Origin: Streptomyces sp. MMG1121 | GTDB lineage: Bacteria > Actinomycetota > Actinomycetes > Streptomycetales > Streptomycetaceae | Assembly: GCF_001280015.1 (NCBI RefSeq) | Contig: NZ_LGDV01000194.1 | Location: forward strand, 19,219 to 83,218 | Length of the DNA stretch: 64,000 nucleotides | Direction: 5' to 3' | Shown here: in pieces, positions 35,883 to 44,402 of the stretch | How positions within the stretch are numbered: the first letter of the stretch is position 1 | How the letters are laid out: the number at the start of each line of letters is the position of its first letter | The notes under the pieces: model-generated | What the model was told of the DNA's origin: nothing | The model's input: only the letters and a program-made list of their open reading frames with translations | The model's database searches: none | Translations under genes and position numbers: made by a program

Positions 35883-37127
35883 ATGACGAGCCCTGCCGCG
35901 CCTGCACCTGCATCCGCCCCCGCGCCCGAAGCTCCCGCCCCGGCATCCGGGCAGGCGGACTCCGCGCCGCCGAGCGCGCCGACGCCTTTGGCGGGGTCGC
36001 TGTCCGGCCCGGTCGGCAAGGCCCGCCCGGGCGAGCTGCGGGCGAGGATCGCGCAGATCCTGGCCGCCACCCCGAGTGTCGGGTTCACGGTGACGGAGCT
36101 AGCGAAGGCCCTGGGGCATTCGGGAGGAGCGGTCGGCAACGCGTGCGAGACGCTGGTGTGCCGGGGCGAGGCAGAGCGGTCAGGTTCCAAACCCCGTACC
36201 TACCGGGCGACTTCACTGACCGGGGCCGTGGCCCAGCAGGCCTCAGGCCCCCCGCCCGCACCGAGCCCGACTCCTTCGGTGCCGCGTCAGTCGGCCGGGA
36301 AGAGCGCTGTACCTGTGCCGCCGGGCGGGCGGCCGGAGCCCATCACCCGCCCCAACGGGCAGAAGTACCACCCCAGGGCTCTGGCGCAGCTGCCCGATGT
36401 TGAAGCACTACGGCGGCTGCGGCAGGCACAGGTGCCGGTGTTGCTGTACGGGCCCCCGGGCACGGGGAAGACCTCCCTGATCGAGGCGGCCTTCCCGGAC
36501 CTGATCACGGTGGCCGGAGACGGCGACACCACGGTCGGCGACCTGATCGGCGAATACACCCAAAACGCCAGCGGGGGCTACGAGTTCATCTACGGCCCCC
36601 TCGTCACCGCCATGCAGGAAGGCCGCGCCCTTCTCCTGGACGACGCCACCCTCATCTCCCCGAAAGTACTGGCCGCCCTGTACCCGGCCATGGACGGGCG
36701 CAGGCAGATCCAGGTCAAGGCGCACAAGGGCGAGACGGTCACCGCCGCCGACGGCTTCTACGTGATCTCCGGACACAACCCCGGCGTGCACGGGGCAGTC
36801 CTCACCGAAGCGCTCGCCAGCCGGTTCAGCGTGCAGATCCAGGTCGGCTCTGACTACGACCTGGCCGCCGCCTTGAAGATCAACCGCACTGCGGTACGCA
36901 TCGCCCGCCACCTCGCGGCCAGCCAGCAGGCCGGAGACGTCGGCTGGGCCCCGCAGCTACGGGAGCTGATCGCCTTCCAGAAGATCGCCGACGTGCTCGG
37001 CGCCGAGGCCGCCTTCGCCAACCTGGTCGGCATCGCGCCCCTGGAGGACCGCGACACGGTCGCCGAGATCGTCACCAAGGCCATCGGCCGCCCGGTCACC
37101 GCCCTCGCCCTGGGCCGCCAGCTCTGA
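35883..37127 (+). CDS. MoxR-type AAA ATPase with N-terminal winged helix
   Basis: ATG 35883 follows AAAGGAA, giving 414 residues. A Pro/Ala linker precedes a winged-helix-like domain at about 49-110 (ELRARIAQIL, then FTVTELAKALGHSGGAV). The AAA_5 domain has Walker A GPPGTGKT (190-197), Walker B ALLLDDATL, and sensor motif FYVISGHNPG. MoxR ATPases work with VWA proteins to remodel or activate partners, and a VWA gene is next downstream. The winged helix is similar to the C-terminal domains of the regulators at 44403 and 59795, tying this ATPase to the same element. Confidence 0.85.
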   Translation: MTSPAAPAPASAPAPEAPAPASGQADSAPPSAPTPLAGSLSGPVGKARPGELRARIAQILAATPSVGFTVTELAKALGHSGGAVGNACETLVCRGEAERSGSKPRTYRATSLTGAVAQQASGPPPAPSPTPSVPRQSAGKSAVPVPPGGRPEPITRPNGQKYHPRALAQLPDVEALRRLRQAQVPVLLYGPPGTGKTSLIEAAFPDLITVAGDGDTTVGDLIGEYTQNASGGYEFIYGPLVTAMQEGRALLLDDATLISPKVLAALYPAMDGRRQIQVKAHKGETVTAADGFYVISGHNPGVHGAVLTEALASRFSVQIQVGSDYDLAAALKINRTAVRIARHLAASQQAGDVGWAPQLRELIAFQKIADVLGAEAAFANLVGIAPLEDRDTVAEIVTKAIGRPVTALALGRQL

Positions 37128-37218
37128 CCAACGCGCACCACACCCGGGGGCCACAACTCACCCGGCCCCCGGCACCCAAACCACCTGCCAACTCCTCCCG
37201 GAAGGGGCTCGATCAGCC

Positions 37219-39042
37219 ATGCCCGCACCCGCTCACCTCCTGCCAGCACCGCCCCCGCTGACCGAGACGGAACACGACCTCACCCGCTGGGAAGACGACG
37301 GCGGACCCGCCTACGAAGCGCCCCCCCGCCCGCACGCCGCCCAGTGGCTGCGGATCTCCGCCGCGCTCGGGGAGCGGCTGCCGGAACTGGCAGGCCGCGA
37401 GGACGTGATCGTCACCTGCGATCACGGCACCCGCTCCGGCGCCCCGGCGGCCTTCTATCGGACACTCGCCCAACTTGAAATCGACGCAGGCCTGTTCGCG
37501 CCGCTCAGGCCCGCCACCATCCACCCCACCCAGGTCGGGGACGAGGCGCGCTATCCGGTCGCCTGGGGAGCGTTCACCCACGAGGCCGCGCACGCCGCCC
37601 ACAGCCGCTGGAGCACCCCACCTGCCCTGCGCGGCACCGCCCTGGACACGGCCGCCCAACTCCTGGAAGAGGCCCGCGTCGAGAAGGCACACCTGGCCCG
37701 ACGCCCAGGCGACCGGAGTTTCCTGCGGGCCGCCGTGCAGAGCCTGGTCCTGCCCGACTTCACCACCCAGAACCCCACCGACTCCTGGCAGGCCGGGGCG
37801 GCAGCGGGCCTGATCCTGGCCCGCCGGGACGCCGGAATCCTCGACCCCGACGAAACCCAGCCCCTGCACGACGCCGTCACCGCCATCCTCGGCCCCGACC
37901 TCCTGGACACACTCACGCAGATCTGGACGGCTGCCCACGCCACCTCCGATGACGACGCCCAGGCGATGATGAGCCACGCCCAGGCATGGTGCCAGGCCCT
38001 GGGAGCCAGCCCCGACGCACCGCAACCCACCCCCGACCCGTCCGGATCCGGCCGCAGGGGCGAACTCGCCGACGTCATCGGCAAGGTCACCGCAGCGGTG
38101 GCGGCAAACGAAGCCGCCAGCCAAGCCGCCCAAGCGCGCGCCAACGCCGCCCAGACCTCCCGCGCCCGGGCGAAGGCCGCCCATGCCGCCCGCGCCCGGC
38201 AGGCGGCCGAGATCGCGAGCAAGGTCTTCACCCCTGGCGCACGCCCCTTCACTCCCGAAAGCCAGCGCAGCAAGTACCGCAGCGACGCATCGCCGGTGAC
38301 CGGGACCCGCCCGCCCACTGCCGGGGAGAAGGCTGCGGCCGGACGACTCGCTCGGGCGTTGCGGGCGGCGGCCTACCGGGAACGCGCCACCACGGTCACC
38401 TCCTCAGCCGTCCCGCCTGGGCGGCTGAACATGCGCGGCGCTCTGGCCCGGGACGCGCAGAAGGCGGCAGGCGCGATCCCCTCGGCACAGCCCTGGGTCC
38501 GCACCCAGCGCCGCCAAGGCCCCACACCACCTCTGCGGGTCGGCATCGCGGTCGACGTCTCCGGCTCCATGAACGCCGCCGCATCCCCGATCGCCTCAGC
38601 CGCCTGGATCGTCGCCAAAGCCGCCGCCCTGACCGACCCCGACTCGCGCACGGCAACCATCGCCTACCGTCGCGCCCTGACCGCGATCACCGCACCCGGC
38701 CGCGCCCCCGCCCGGGTGACCGAGTTCGACGCAGACGGCGGCGGCCACAGTCTGGCGGAGGCCGCCGACGCCCTGACCGCAGCCCTGGACCTCGCCACAC
38801 CCGGTACGGGCCGCCTGCTGGTGATCGCCTCCGACGGCCACTACCGCCCCGACGAAGTCACCCGCGCCGCCGACCGCATCAGCGCCTTGCGCACGGCGGG
38901 ATGCGCGGTGTTGTGGCTCGCCTTCGAACCCGACCCCCGCCCGCTGCCCGGCGCCACCCTCCTGGAACTGGCCGACCCGGCCCAGGCCGCCACCGCCATC
39001 GGCAAGGCCGCCACCACCGCCCTAGCCGCCACCAACCCCTGA
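37219..39042 (+). CDS. VWA-domain protein with HExxH motif, MoxR partner
   Basis: The 607-residue product starts at ATG 37219. The N-terminal half has HEAAH (residues 121-125), a zinc-metallopeptidase HExxH motif, followed by EEARVEKAHL whose glutamates could complete a metal site. An Ala-rich helical linker leads to a VWA domain whose MIDAS begins DVSGSM (about 446). This layout resembles predicted-metallopeptidase-plus-VWA proteins paired with MoxR ATPases. It lies 91 bases after the MoxR gene in the same direction. The pair probably forms a metal-dependent chaperone or protease complex. Target unknown. Confidence 0.8.
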   Translation: MPAPAHLLPAPPPLTETEHDLTRWEDDGGPAYEAPPRPHAAQWLRISAALGERLPELAGREDVIVTCDHGTRSGAPAAFYRTLAQLEIDAGLFAPLRPATIHPTQVGDEARYPVAWGAFTHEAAHAAHSRWSTPPALRGTALDTAAQLLEEARVEKAHLARRPGDRSFLRAAVQSLVLPDFTTQNPTDSWQAGAAAGLILARRDAGILDPDETQPLHDAVTAILGPDLLDTLTQIWTAAHATSDDDAQAMMSHAQAWCQALGASPDAPQPTPDPSGSGRRGELADVIGKVTAAVAANEAASQAAQARANAAQTSRARAKAAHAARARQAAEIASKVFTPGARPFTPESQRSKYRSDASPVTGTRPPTAGEKAAAGRLARALRAAAYRERATTVTSSAVPPGRLNMRGALARDAQKAAGAIPSAQPWVRTQRRQGPTPPLRVGIAVDVSGSMNAAASPIASAAWIVAKAAALTDPDSRTATIAYRRALTAITAPGRAPARVTEFDADGGGHSLAEAADALTAALDLATPGTGRLLVIASDGHYRPDEVTRAADRISALRTAGCAVLWLAFEPDPRPLPGATLLELADPAQAATAIGKAATTALAATNP

Positions 39043-39119
39043 CCCGCCGTGCCGCCCCGGCACGGCCCGGGGCGGCACCCGACCCGATACCGACCACCAC
39101 TGCGAAGGAGACCGGAATC

Positions 39120-39596
39120 ATGACCTCGCTCGCCGAACGCGCCCACGCCGCTGCAGTGTTCATTCGGCACAACACCGCCGTCAGCCCGCACGGCCCCTAC
39201 CGGGGCGAGGAACACGCCCGCACCGCCGTACGCCTGGCCGCCGCACTCGGACTCGGCCTGGACCAGATCACCACGGCCCCGGACTGGCAGCGCCGCCGCA
39301 GTACCCCGGCCGAGCCGGTCCTGGCCACCGCCACCTGCCCCGACACGCACGAGAAGTACGTCTTCCTCGCGCGCTTTCCGATCTACGACGACGAGGCATT
39401 CGAACTCCTCGGCCCGTGCCCTGAATGCTCCGGCCGGGTCCCCCTCGCCGAAATCCGGCACCTCGCCGACCTCGGCAGCTACCTCGCGCGCCCGCCGGTC
39501 AAGTCCGAGGACATCCCGCAGCCGCACACGGTGCCGGAGACCTTCACCGGCGACGAAGGCCACACCAGCACCTGCCCTTACGCCGAAATCCTCTGA
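39120..39596 (+). CDS. Hypothetical element protein with zinc-type cysteines
   Basis: ATG 39120 follows AAGGAG, giving 158 residues. A short helical N-terminus leads to RRRSTPAEPV, then TCPDTHE and CPECSG, four cysteine/histidine ligands spaced like a zinc ribbon. I do not recognise a named family; similar small proteins are common beside MoxR/VWA genes on Streptomyces elements. It is the third gene of this run. Confidence 0.65.
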   Translation: MTSLAERAHAAAVFIRHNTAVSPHGPYRGEEHARTAVRLAAALGLGLDQITTAPDWQRRRSTPAEPVLATATCPDTHEKYVFLARFPIYDDEAFELLGPCPECSGRVPLAEIRHLADLGSYLARPPVKSEDIPQPHTVPETFTGDEGHTSTCPYAEIL

Positions 39597-39631
39597 ACGC
39601 CTCCAACAGCACAGGAAGGAACCCCAACGCC

Positions 39632-40093
39632 ATGGCCGAACGCGCCAGCCGCATCCGTGGCACCGCTGTCCGGACCCACAGGCCCTCGACGTCGCCTGGC
39701 GAAGACCCCGATACCCGGCGCGCGCCCGGGCAAGGGGCTCTTCGCACGGCCCTCGGCGAGGACGGATTCCAGCGCATCCTCCGCCAACGGTACGAACGAG
39801 GCACCGCGCTGGGTGAACTGGCCGACCTGCTCCTCAGCACCGCCGCCGAAGCGGACCGGCTCCACGGCAAACTGCGCCGCCACGCCACCCACGCCCGCGA
39901 GCGTCTCGGCGATGTCCTCAACCCCTGCCTCGATCCGGGCTTCGTCCCGGTCACTGGCCTGCTCGCCAGCGTCGGCCACACCACCGACCTGCACGCCGCA
40001 CGCTTCGCCCAGCAGATGAACCAGCTCACCCTCGTCCTGGAGAGCTACCAGATCGCCGTACGGCATACCGGATACGTGACCGAACGCAGTTGA
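39632..40093 (+). CDS. Hypothetical helical protein, intact copy of a duplicated gene
   Basis: ATG 39632 follows AGGAAGGA, giving 153 residues. It is mostly helical and carries RYERGTALGELADLLLSTAAEADRL in the middle. Fifty to sixty residues of this protein can be aligned with frames at 43423-43688, which are a degraded copy. Function unknown. It is probably transcribed with the MoxR-VWA genes. Confidence 0.6.
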   Translation: MAERASRIRGTAVRTHRPSTSPGEDPDTRRAPGQGALRTALGEDGFQRILRQRYERGTALGELADLLLSTAAEADRLHGKLRRHATHARERLGDVLNPCLDPGFVPVTGLLASVGHTTDLHAARFAQQMNQLTLVLESYQIAVRHTGYVTERS

Positions 40094-40200
40094 CCATGTG
40101 GGGGCCCACACGCGGGCCCCCAACCCACTCCTTCGCGATAGCCATACCGCGGGCCGGCGACATGACACGGCCCGTCTCCCAGGGAAGGCCCTCCTTCACC

Positions 40201-40437
40201 ATGTCGGCTCCCGGAGCCCCACAGCATCACCTGTTCGTGCACCAGCTCCTGTGCCGCGCCCACGCTCTCCTCACGGCCTTCGAAGACGCGCAGGCCCTGC
40301 CGCTTGCCGCGCTGCTGACGCGTGCGGTGGACCACATGTCGGCCGAGGATCGTGCCAACCTGGACGCACCTTCAGCCGCCCAGCACGTCGCCGAGTGTGG
40401 GCGGCCATCAAAGATTCCCCACGTACGGCCAGTTTGA
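40201..40437 (+). CDS. Short hypothetical protein
   Basis: ATG 40201, with GGGAAGG about 12 bases upstream, gives 78 residues; an in-frame ATG at 40162 would add 13. The protein is helical (FVHQLLCRAHALLTAFEDA). It may be a real small gene or the front of a truncated one, because the end has no recognisable structure. It lies at the boundary between the element genes and the enzyme/regulator pair that follows. Confidence 0.4.
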   Translation: MSAPGAPQHHLFVHQLLCRAHALLTAFEDAQALPLAALLTRAVDHMSAEDRANLDAPSAAQHVAECGRPSKIPHVRPV

Positions 40438-40535
40438 ATGTGACTCTTGGTGATCGAAGCGGCGAATTCCCGATCGGCATGGTGGGAGCATGCCTCCGGG
40501 TGCCGGGATCGGTCTTGCGTCGTAGAGCGTTGCGT

Positions 40536-41573
40536 TCAGGTGGTGTGCAGGTGAAGGTCGAGGGCGATGTGCGGGGCGAGTGCGTGCAGGAAGTCCGGTG
40601 CGTCGAACATCTCGCCGGCGGAGGCGACACCAACGGTCTTGGTGCGGCCGGTCAGGACGCGTTCCAGGGCCTCGACGACCAGGGGCGCGGTGACGGCGTA
40701 GATGTCCTGGCCGCCGGCCGTGGCCCGGCGTTCCGTTCCGCCCGAGCGCACGACGACGTCGACCAGGAAGGTCTGGTCGGAACGCCCGTTCACGTCAGTG
40801 GCGGCCGGGGCCGGCGTGTGGGGTGCGGCGACGTCGCGGACCGCCTCGGCGGTCATGTAGGTGGTCACGTCCGGGATGGACAGGTGCTCGGGAACGGTGA
40901 CGACGTCCGCCATCGTGAACTCCCCGATCACCTCCCGGGGACCCATCGGCTCCGGGAAGGTCCACTCCAGGGTCGGCGCGGCGTCGGTGCGCTGCTCCCA
41001 CTGTCCGCCGCGGTAGCGCAGGCGGACGTCGCCGCGCCGCTCGCGGGAGACGGCACCGGACAGGCGGGTGCCGGTGGTGGGGTGCCAGCTGCTGAGCGCG
41101 TAGGCGATGTGAGCCTCGTCGGCCTTGGTCCAGTCGCCCATCGCCGCGGTGGCCAGCAGGTCGCCGAGGCCACCGAAGAAGGCCATGGCCGGGACGATCG
41201 CCGCTCCCGTCTCCTGGGCCCGATCGCGGTAGTGCGCGAAGGTGTCGAGATTCGCCTCGAGTTCGGCGGCCACGTCCAGGTAGGGGATCTTCGCTCGGAG
41301 CGCGGCTTCGATCAAGGGGCCGGTGGTCGAAGCGAAGGGACCGGCGCAGTTGATGACCGCCACTGTTCCCGCCAGGGCCCGGTCCAGCGAAGCCGCATCG
41401 TCGACCGATGCCACCCGGGCCTCAAGCCCGAGCCCGTCGGCCAGCTCCTGCACCGCCTGCGCGTTACGCCCGGACGGCACCGGGACGAACCCCCGTGCGG
41501 CGAGCTCCGCAACCACGAACCGCCCGGTGTGACCGTACGCGCCGAACACCGCCACCAGCTGACCTGACCCCAT
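40536..41573 (-). CDS. Saccharopine-dehydrogenase-like NAD(P) oxidoreductase
   Basis: ATG 41573 gives 345 residues and starts four residues before the Rossmann motif VFGAYGHTGRFV. The order VINCAGPF, YLDVAAELE, AIVPAMAFFGGLGD matches saccharopine dehydrogenase-like and trans-acting enoyl reductase proteins. An earlier start would add only low-complexity sequence. It is divergent from the GlxA-like regulator at 41682, which may control it. Substrate unknown. Both genes look like chromosomal cargo rather than element core. Confidence 0.8.
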   Translation of the reverse strand: MGSGQLVAVFGAYGHTGRFVVAELAARGFVPVPSGRNAQAVQELADGLGLEARVASVDDAASLDRALAGTVAVINCAGPFASTTGPLIEAALRAKIPYLDVAAELEANLDTFAHYRDRAQETGAAIVPAMAFFGGLGDLLATAAMGDWTKADEAHIAYALSSWHPTTGTRLSGAVSRERRGDVRLRYRGGQWEQRTDAAPTLEWTFPEPMGPREVIGEFTMADVVTVPEHLSIPDVTTYMTAEAVRDVAAPHTPAPAATDVNGRSDQTFLVDVVVRSGGTERRATAGGQDIYAVTAPLVVEALERVLTGRTKTVGVASAGEMFDAPDFLHALAPHIALDLHLHTT

Positions 41574-41681
41574 GAGACTTGCTCCCGAGCACTCGAAGAT
41601 CCGCCGCGCTGTCGATCCGCCGCGGCCTGACACCCACATCCTGGCCTCCCGGCAGCACCCCGCACGAGCGTCGGAAACGAC

Positions 41682-42638
41682 ATGGCACGTACAGTTTTGG
41701 ACATGCCCACCGTTGCGCTGGCCGTCACCGACGGCATGCTCCACTACGAACTGGCCGTGGCCGTCGAGATCTTCGGAGCCGACCTGACCCACATCGTGGA
41801 CCCCTGGTACGACTTCTCCCTGTGCGGGAACGGCCCGGTGCACGTCGACCGCTTCCGCCTCGAACCCGACCACGGACTCGACCACCTCGCGCACGCGGAC
41901 ACGGTGATCGTGCCCGGCTGGGCCGACACCGACCGCGAACCACCCGCCGAACTGACCGAGGCGGTGCGCGCCGCCCACGCGGCCGGCGCCCGCGTCGCCT
42001 CCTTGTGCACCGGCGCCTTCGTCCTGGGCGCGGCCGGACTCCTCGACGGAAAACGCGCCACCACACACTGGGCACACACTCGGGAACTGGCCCGGCGCCA
42101 CCCCAAGGCTACCGTCGACCCGGACGTCCTCTACGTCGACAACGGCGACATCCTCACCTCCGCGGGCAAGGCCGCCGCCATGGACCTGTGCCTGCACCTG
42201 GTCCGCCTTGACCACGGCTCGGCCAACGCCAACAAGATCGCCCGCCGTCTGGTCATCCCACCCCACCGCGACGGCGGCCAGGCCCAGTTCATCGCCGCCC
42301 CGCTGCCCGCCCCAGGCAACCACCCCCTGGCAGCACTCTTCCCCTGGGCACTGGAACGACTGAACCAGCCACTCACTGTCGAAGACCTGGCCCGCCAGGC
42401 CCGCATGAGCTCACGCCACCTCGCCCGCCACTTCAAACACCTCACCGGCACCACACCACTGCACTGGCTCCACACCCAGCGCATCCGCCACGCCCAAGAA
42501 CTCCTGGAAACCACCAACGCCACCGTCGACACCATCGCCACGGCCACCGGCATGGGCACCGCCACCACCCTGCGCCGCCACTTCCACCGCAGCGTCGGCG
42601 TCCCACCCGACACCTACCGCCGCACCTTCCGCCCCTGA
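41682..42638 (+). CDS. GlxA-family regulator (DJ-1/PfpI + AraC HTH)
   Basis: ATG 41682 gives 318 residues; ATG 41703 is an alternative. The N-terminal 190 residues are a DJ-1/PfpI-like domain with the nucleophile-elbow string SLCTGAFVLGAAGLLDG. The C-terminal 100 residues carry two AraC HTH motifs (VEDLARQARMSSRHLARHFK and a second near TIATATGMG). Such GlxA regulators often control the divergent oxidoreductase gene, as could be the case here. The ligand is unknown. Confidence 0.88.
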   Translation: MARTVLDMPTVALAVTDGMLHYELAVAVEIFGADLTHIVDPWYDFSLCGNGPVHVDRFRLEPDHGLDHLAHADTVIVPGWADTDREPPAELTEAVRAAHAAGARVASLCTGAFVLGAAGLLDGKRATTHWAHTRELARRHPKATVDPDVLYVDNGDILTSAGKAAAMDLCLHLVRLDHGSANANKIARRLVIPPHRDGGQAQFIAAPLPAPGNHPLAALFPWALERLNQPLTVEDLARQARMSSRHLARHFKHLTGTTPLHWLHTQRIRHAQELLETTNATVDTIATATGMGTATTLRRHFHRSVGVPPDTYRRTFRP

Positions 42639-43047
42639 AAACCAGCCCCAGCACATCTGACACTTCACGCTCAGTAGCCATCGGCGGCCAGTTAACTCCC
42701 CACCAACTGGCCGCCGATGGGGAATTCCAACTGGCCACTGTCAGCCGAGGCCGCCGTAGAGGTGCTGGCTTGCACTCGCACGCCCATCCGGCCTCAAAAC
42801 CCGAACTTGGCGAGCTGTCTTCGGGCCCTCGACCAGCTGCCCCTCAGGGCTCGCACGGGCCTGCTCGCGGCGGCTGTGCGGCGTACTACCCCTGATCTGG
42901 GTAACGCGCGGTACCGCCTGTCCCCGGCGTCCTCGCTCACGGCGGGAACCGGGCTGCCCGGCACCGTGCGGCGGGGCACTGCCCATGTCCGTGCAGTAAC
43001 GGCGACTTCTGTGGTGGCTGCGGGCACGCGGGCTGCGGAGGACGTCG
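42639..43047. other. Non-coding stretch with IS21-like terminal repeats
   Basis: After the inverted repeat at 42678-42720, no gene is recognisable. The stretch ends at the frameshifted CxxC gene (43048) and probably consists of IS end and rearranged element DNA. Confidence 0.4.
42678..42720. repeat. Perfect 16-base inverted repeat with AACTGGCC motifs
   Basis: Arms 42678-42693 and 42705-42720 are perfect inverted copies around an 11-base spacer, and AACTGGCC appears again at about 42730. Blocks of the form GGGGAATT-CCAACTGGCCAC are typical of the multiple terminal repeats of actinobacterial IS21-type elements. It lies just after the GlxA-like gene and could also act as its terminator. Confidence 0.5.
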
Positions 43048-43426
43048 ATGAACCGGCATAGGCTCCGCGGTGACGGCGAACTCCCGACGCGGCGCCCCTT
43101 TGCCGACGACGGCATCGAACCCGAGGGCGGCGAACCATACGACGAGGTCGCCGACCCTCGCACTCTCATTGTGCGCGTGTGCGCCCGGCGCTGCGACACG
43201 TGCATCTTCCACCCGGGCAACCTGATGAACCTACAGCCCGGCCGTGTGGCCGACATGGTCACCAAGGGCGCGGCAAGACGAGGGACACGTGGTCTGCCAC
43301 AAAACCCTGGGCACCGAAACGCTGGCAATCTGCCGGGGCTTCGCCGACGGCCCTGACCAGGGCCGGAGCCTCGCCCTCCGCCTGGCCCGCGCGCTGGGCA
43401 CGCTGAACGAGATCTCACCGCCATGA
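43048..43426 (+). pseudogene. Frameshifted CxxCIF-type small protein gene
   Basis: The frame from ATG 43048 reads RRCDTCIFHPGNLMNLQPGRV, a conserved small Streptomyces protein family. It then loses frame near 43260-43275; the shifted frame continues RQDEGHVVCHKTLGTE and AICRGF, completing the usual family order and ending at a normal stop. One indel separates the two halves. The normal product is about 100-125 residues with paired cysteines. The stop overlaps the ATG of the next broken gene, preserving operon architecture. Confidence 0.6.
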
Positions 43427-43688
43427 CCGAACGTGCCAGCCGCGAGGCACCGCAGCCCGGACCCACAGGCCTCGACGTCGCCTGGCGAGCACCCCGACGT
43501 CAGGCGTGTGCCCGGGCACGAGGCTGCGCCCGCAGCCGGCGAAAATCCATACCAGAACGTCCTCGGCCAGCGACACGAACGCGGCGCGGCATCAGACGAA
43601 TTGGCCGACCTCTTCTTCAACACTGCCGCGAATGCCGACCGGCTGCACGGCAAACTGCGACGCCACGGCGCCCACCGGATGACGCTCT
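43423..43688 (+). pseudogene. Degraded copy of the 39632-40093 gene
   Basis: The first frame (ATG 43423) begins MTERASR, matching the start of the intact gene. A second frame continues HPDVRRVPGHEAAP, then YQNVLGQRHERGAASDELADLF and ADRLHGKLRRHG, matching the intact protein's HRPSTSPGEDPDTRR, RYERGTALGELADLL and DRLHGKLRRHA. A C is lost around 43468 relative to the intact gene (CCC becomes CC). The remaining C-terminal half is missing. Confidence 0.7.
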
Positions 43689-43817
43689 CTCCGGTGGCAT
43701 GCTCATACCCGGCTGGTGGGGGCGCGAAAGACCGAGCGTTTGATGCTTGACCGCCATAGGGGTGATGTTGCCAGCTGCCCCCGTCTCGTCGCGCGGAAGC
43801 TCCAGGTTGGGCAGTAT

Positions 43818-44207
43818 ATGAGACGCATTGTGAGTGTGGGCGCCGTCATGGCCATGACGTGTGTTCTGCCGGCAGCGGGGCCGGCGGCCGCCTCGACCAG
43901 CGCCTGTACGCACCACTGGTCGGGCCCCCAGGTCTGCATTCGCCTGGACGGCCGCAACGAGTGGAACCGGGTCACGGCTATCTGGGCCAACCCGCCCGGG
44001 TCTGCGAAGACGAGGAATGTGTGGCTGACTCTGGACGGCAAGCGACTCGGCCGGGCGGAGACCGCCCGCCGGGTAGGCAAGACATTGAGTTACACGTGGT
44101 CGGCCTTTGATACCGGCACCGACACGAAGGTCTGCGTGCAGTTCGCGAAGATCAACCGAGTGGCCTGTGACACGACCAAGTACAGCGGTGTCCCCGGCTC
44201 GGTGTAG
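43818..44207 (+). CDS. Small secreted protein
   Basis: ATG 43818 gives 129 residues and starts directly with a signal peptide (RRIVSVGAVMAMTCVLPAAGPAAAS); longer in-frame starts would bury it. The mature domain, about 100 residues, has three or four cysteines (ACTHHW, VCIRLDG, KVCVQF, VACD), and WNRVTAIWANPP and VWLTLDGKRLG strands typical of small beta-sandwich secreted proteins. Function unknown. It is convergent with the winged-helix gene at 44403. Confidence 0.65.
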   Translation: MRRIVSVGAVMAMTCVLPAAGPAAASTSACTHHWSGPQVCIRLDGRNEWNRVTAIWANPPGSAKTRNVWLTLDGKRLGRAETARRVGKTLSYTWSAFDTGTDTKVCVQFAKINRVACDTTKYSGVPGSV

Positions 44208-44347
44208 GAGTTCCCGTCAGCCAGGGCCTGGGCGCGGCGCAGCCGAGCTGTATGTGCTGCACGGCGCGAGGCGCGTAATGAGTGCGTAGTGTTGGCTTGC
44301 ACGGCGGCCGGGTCGCTCTGTACATCAGAGACCTCCTGAGCAGAGCC

Positions 44348-44386
44348 AGCCGGGCTGCTCCCAACTCCATTGGAACAAGCCCGGCT
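44348..44386. terminator. Hairpin between convergent genes
   Basis: A perfect 9-base stem (44348-44356 and 44378-44386) with an internal CCAA/TTGG pairing lies between the plus gene ending at 44207 and the minus gene ending at 44403. It probably ends transcription from both sides. Confidence 0.6.
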
Positions 44387-44402
44387 TGCCGCTGTCGGTC
44401 GG

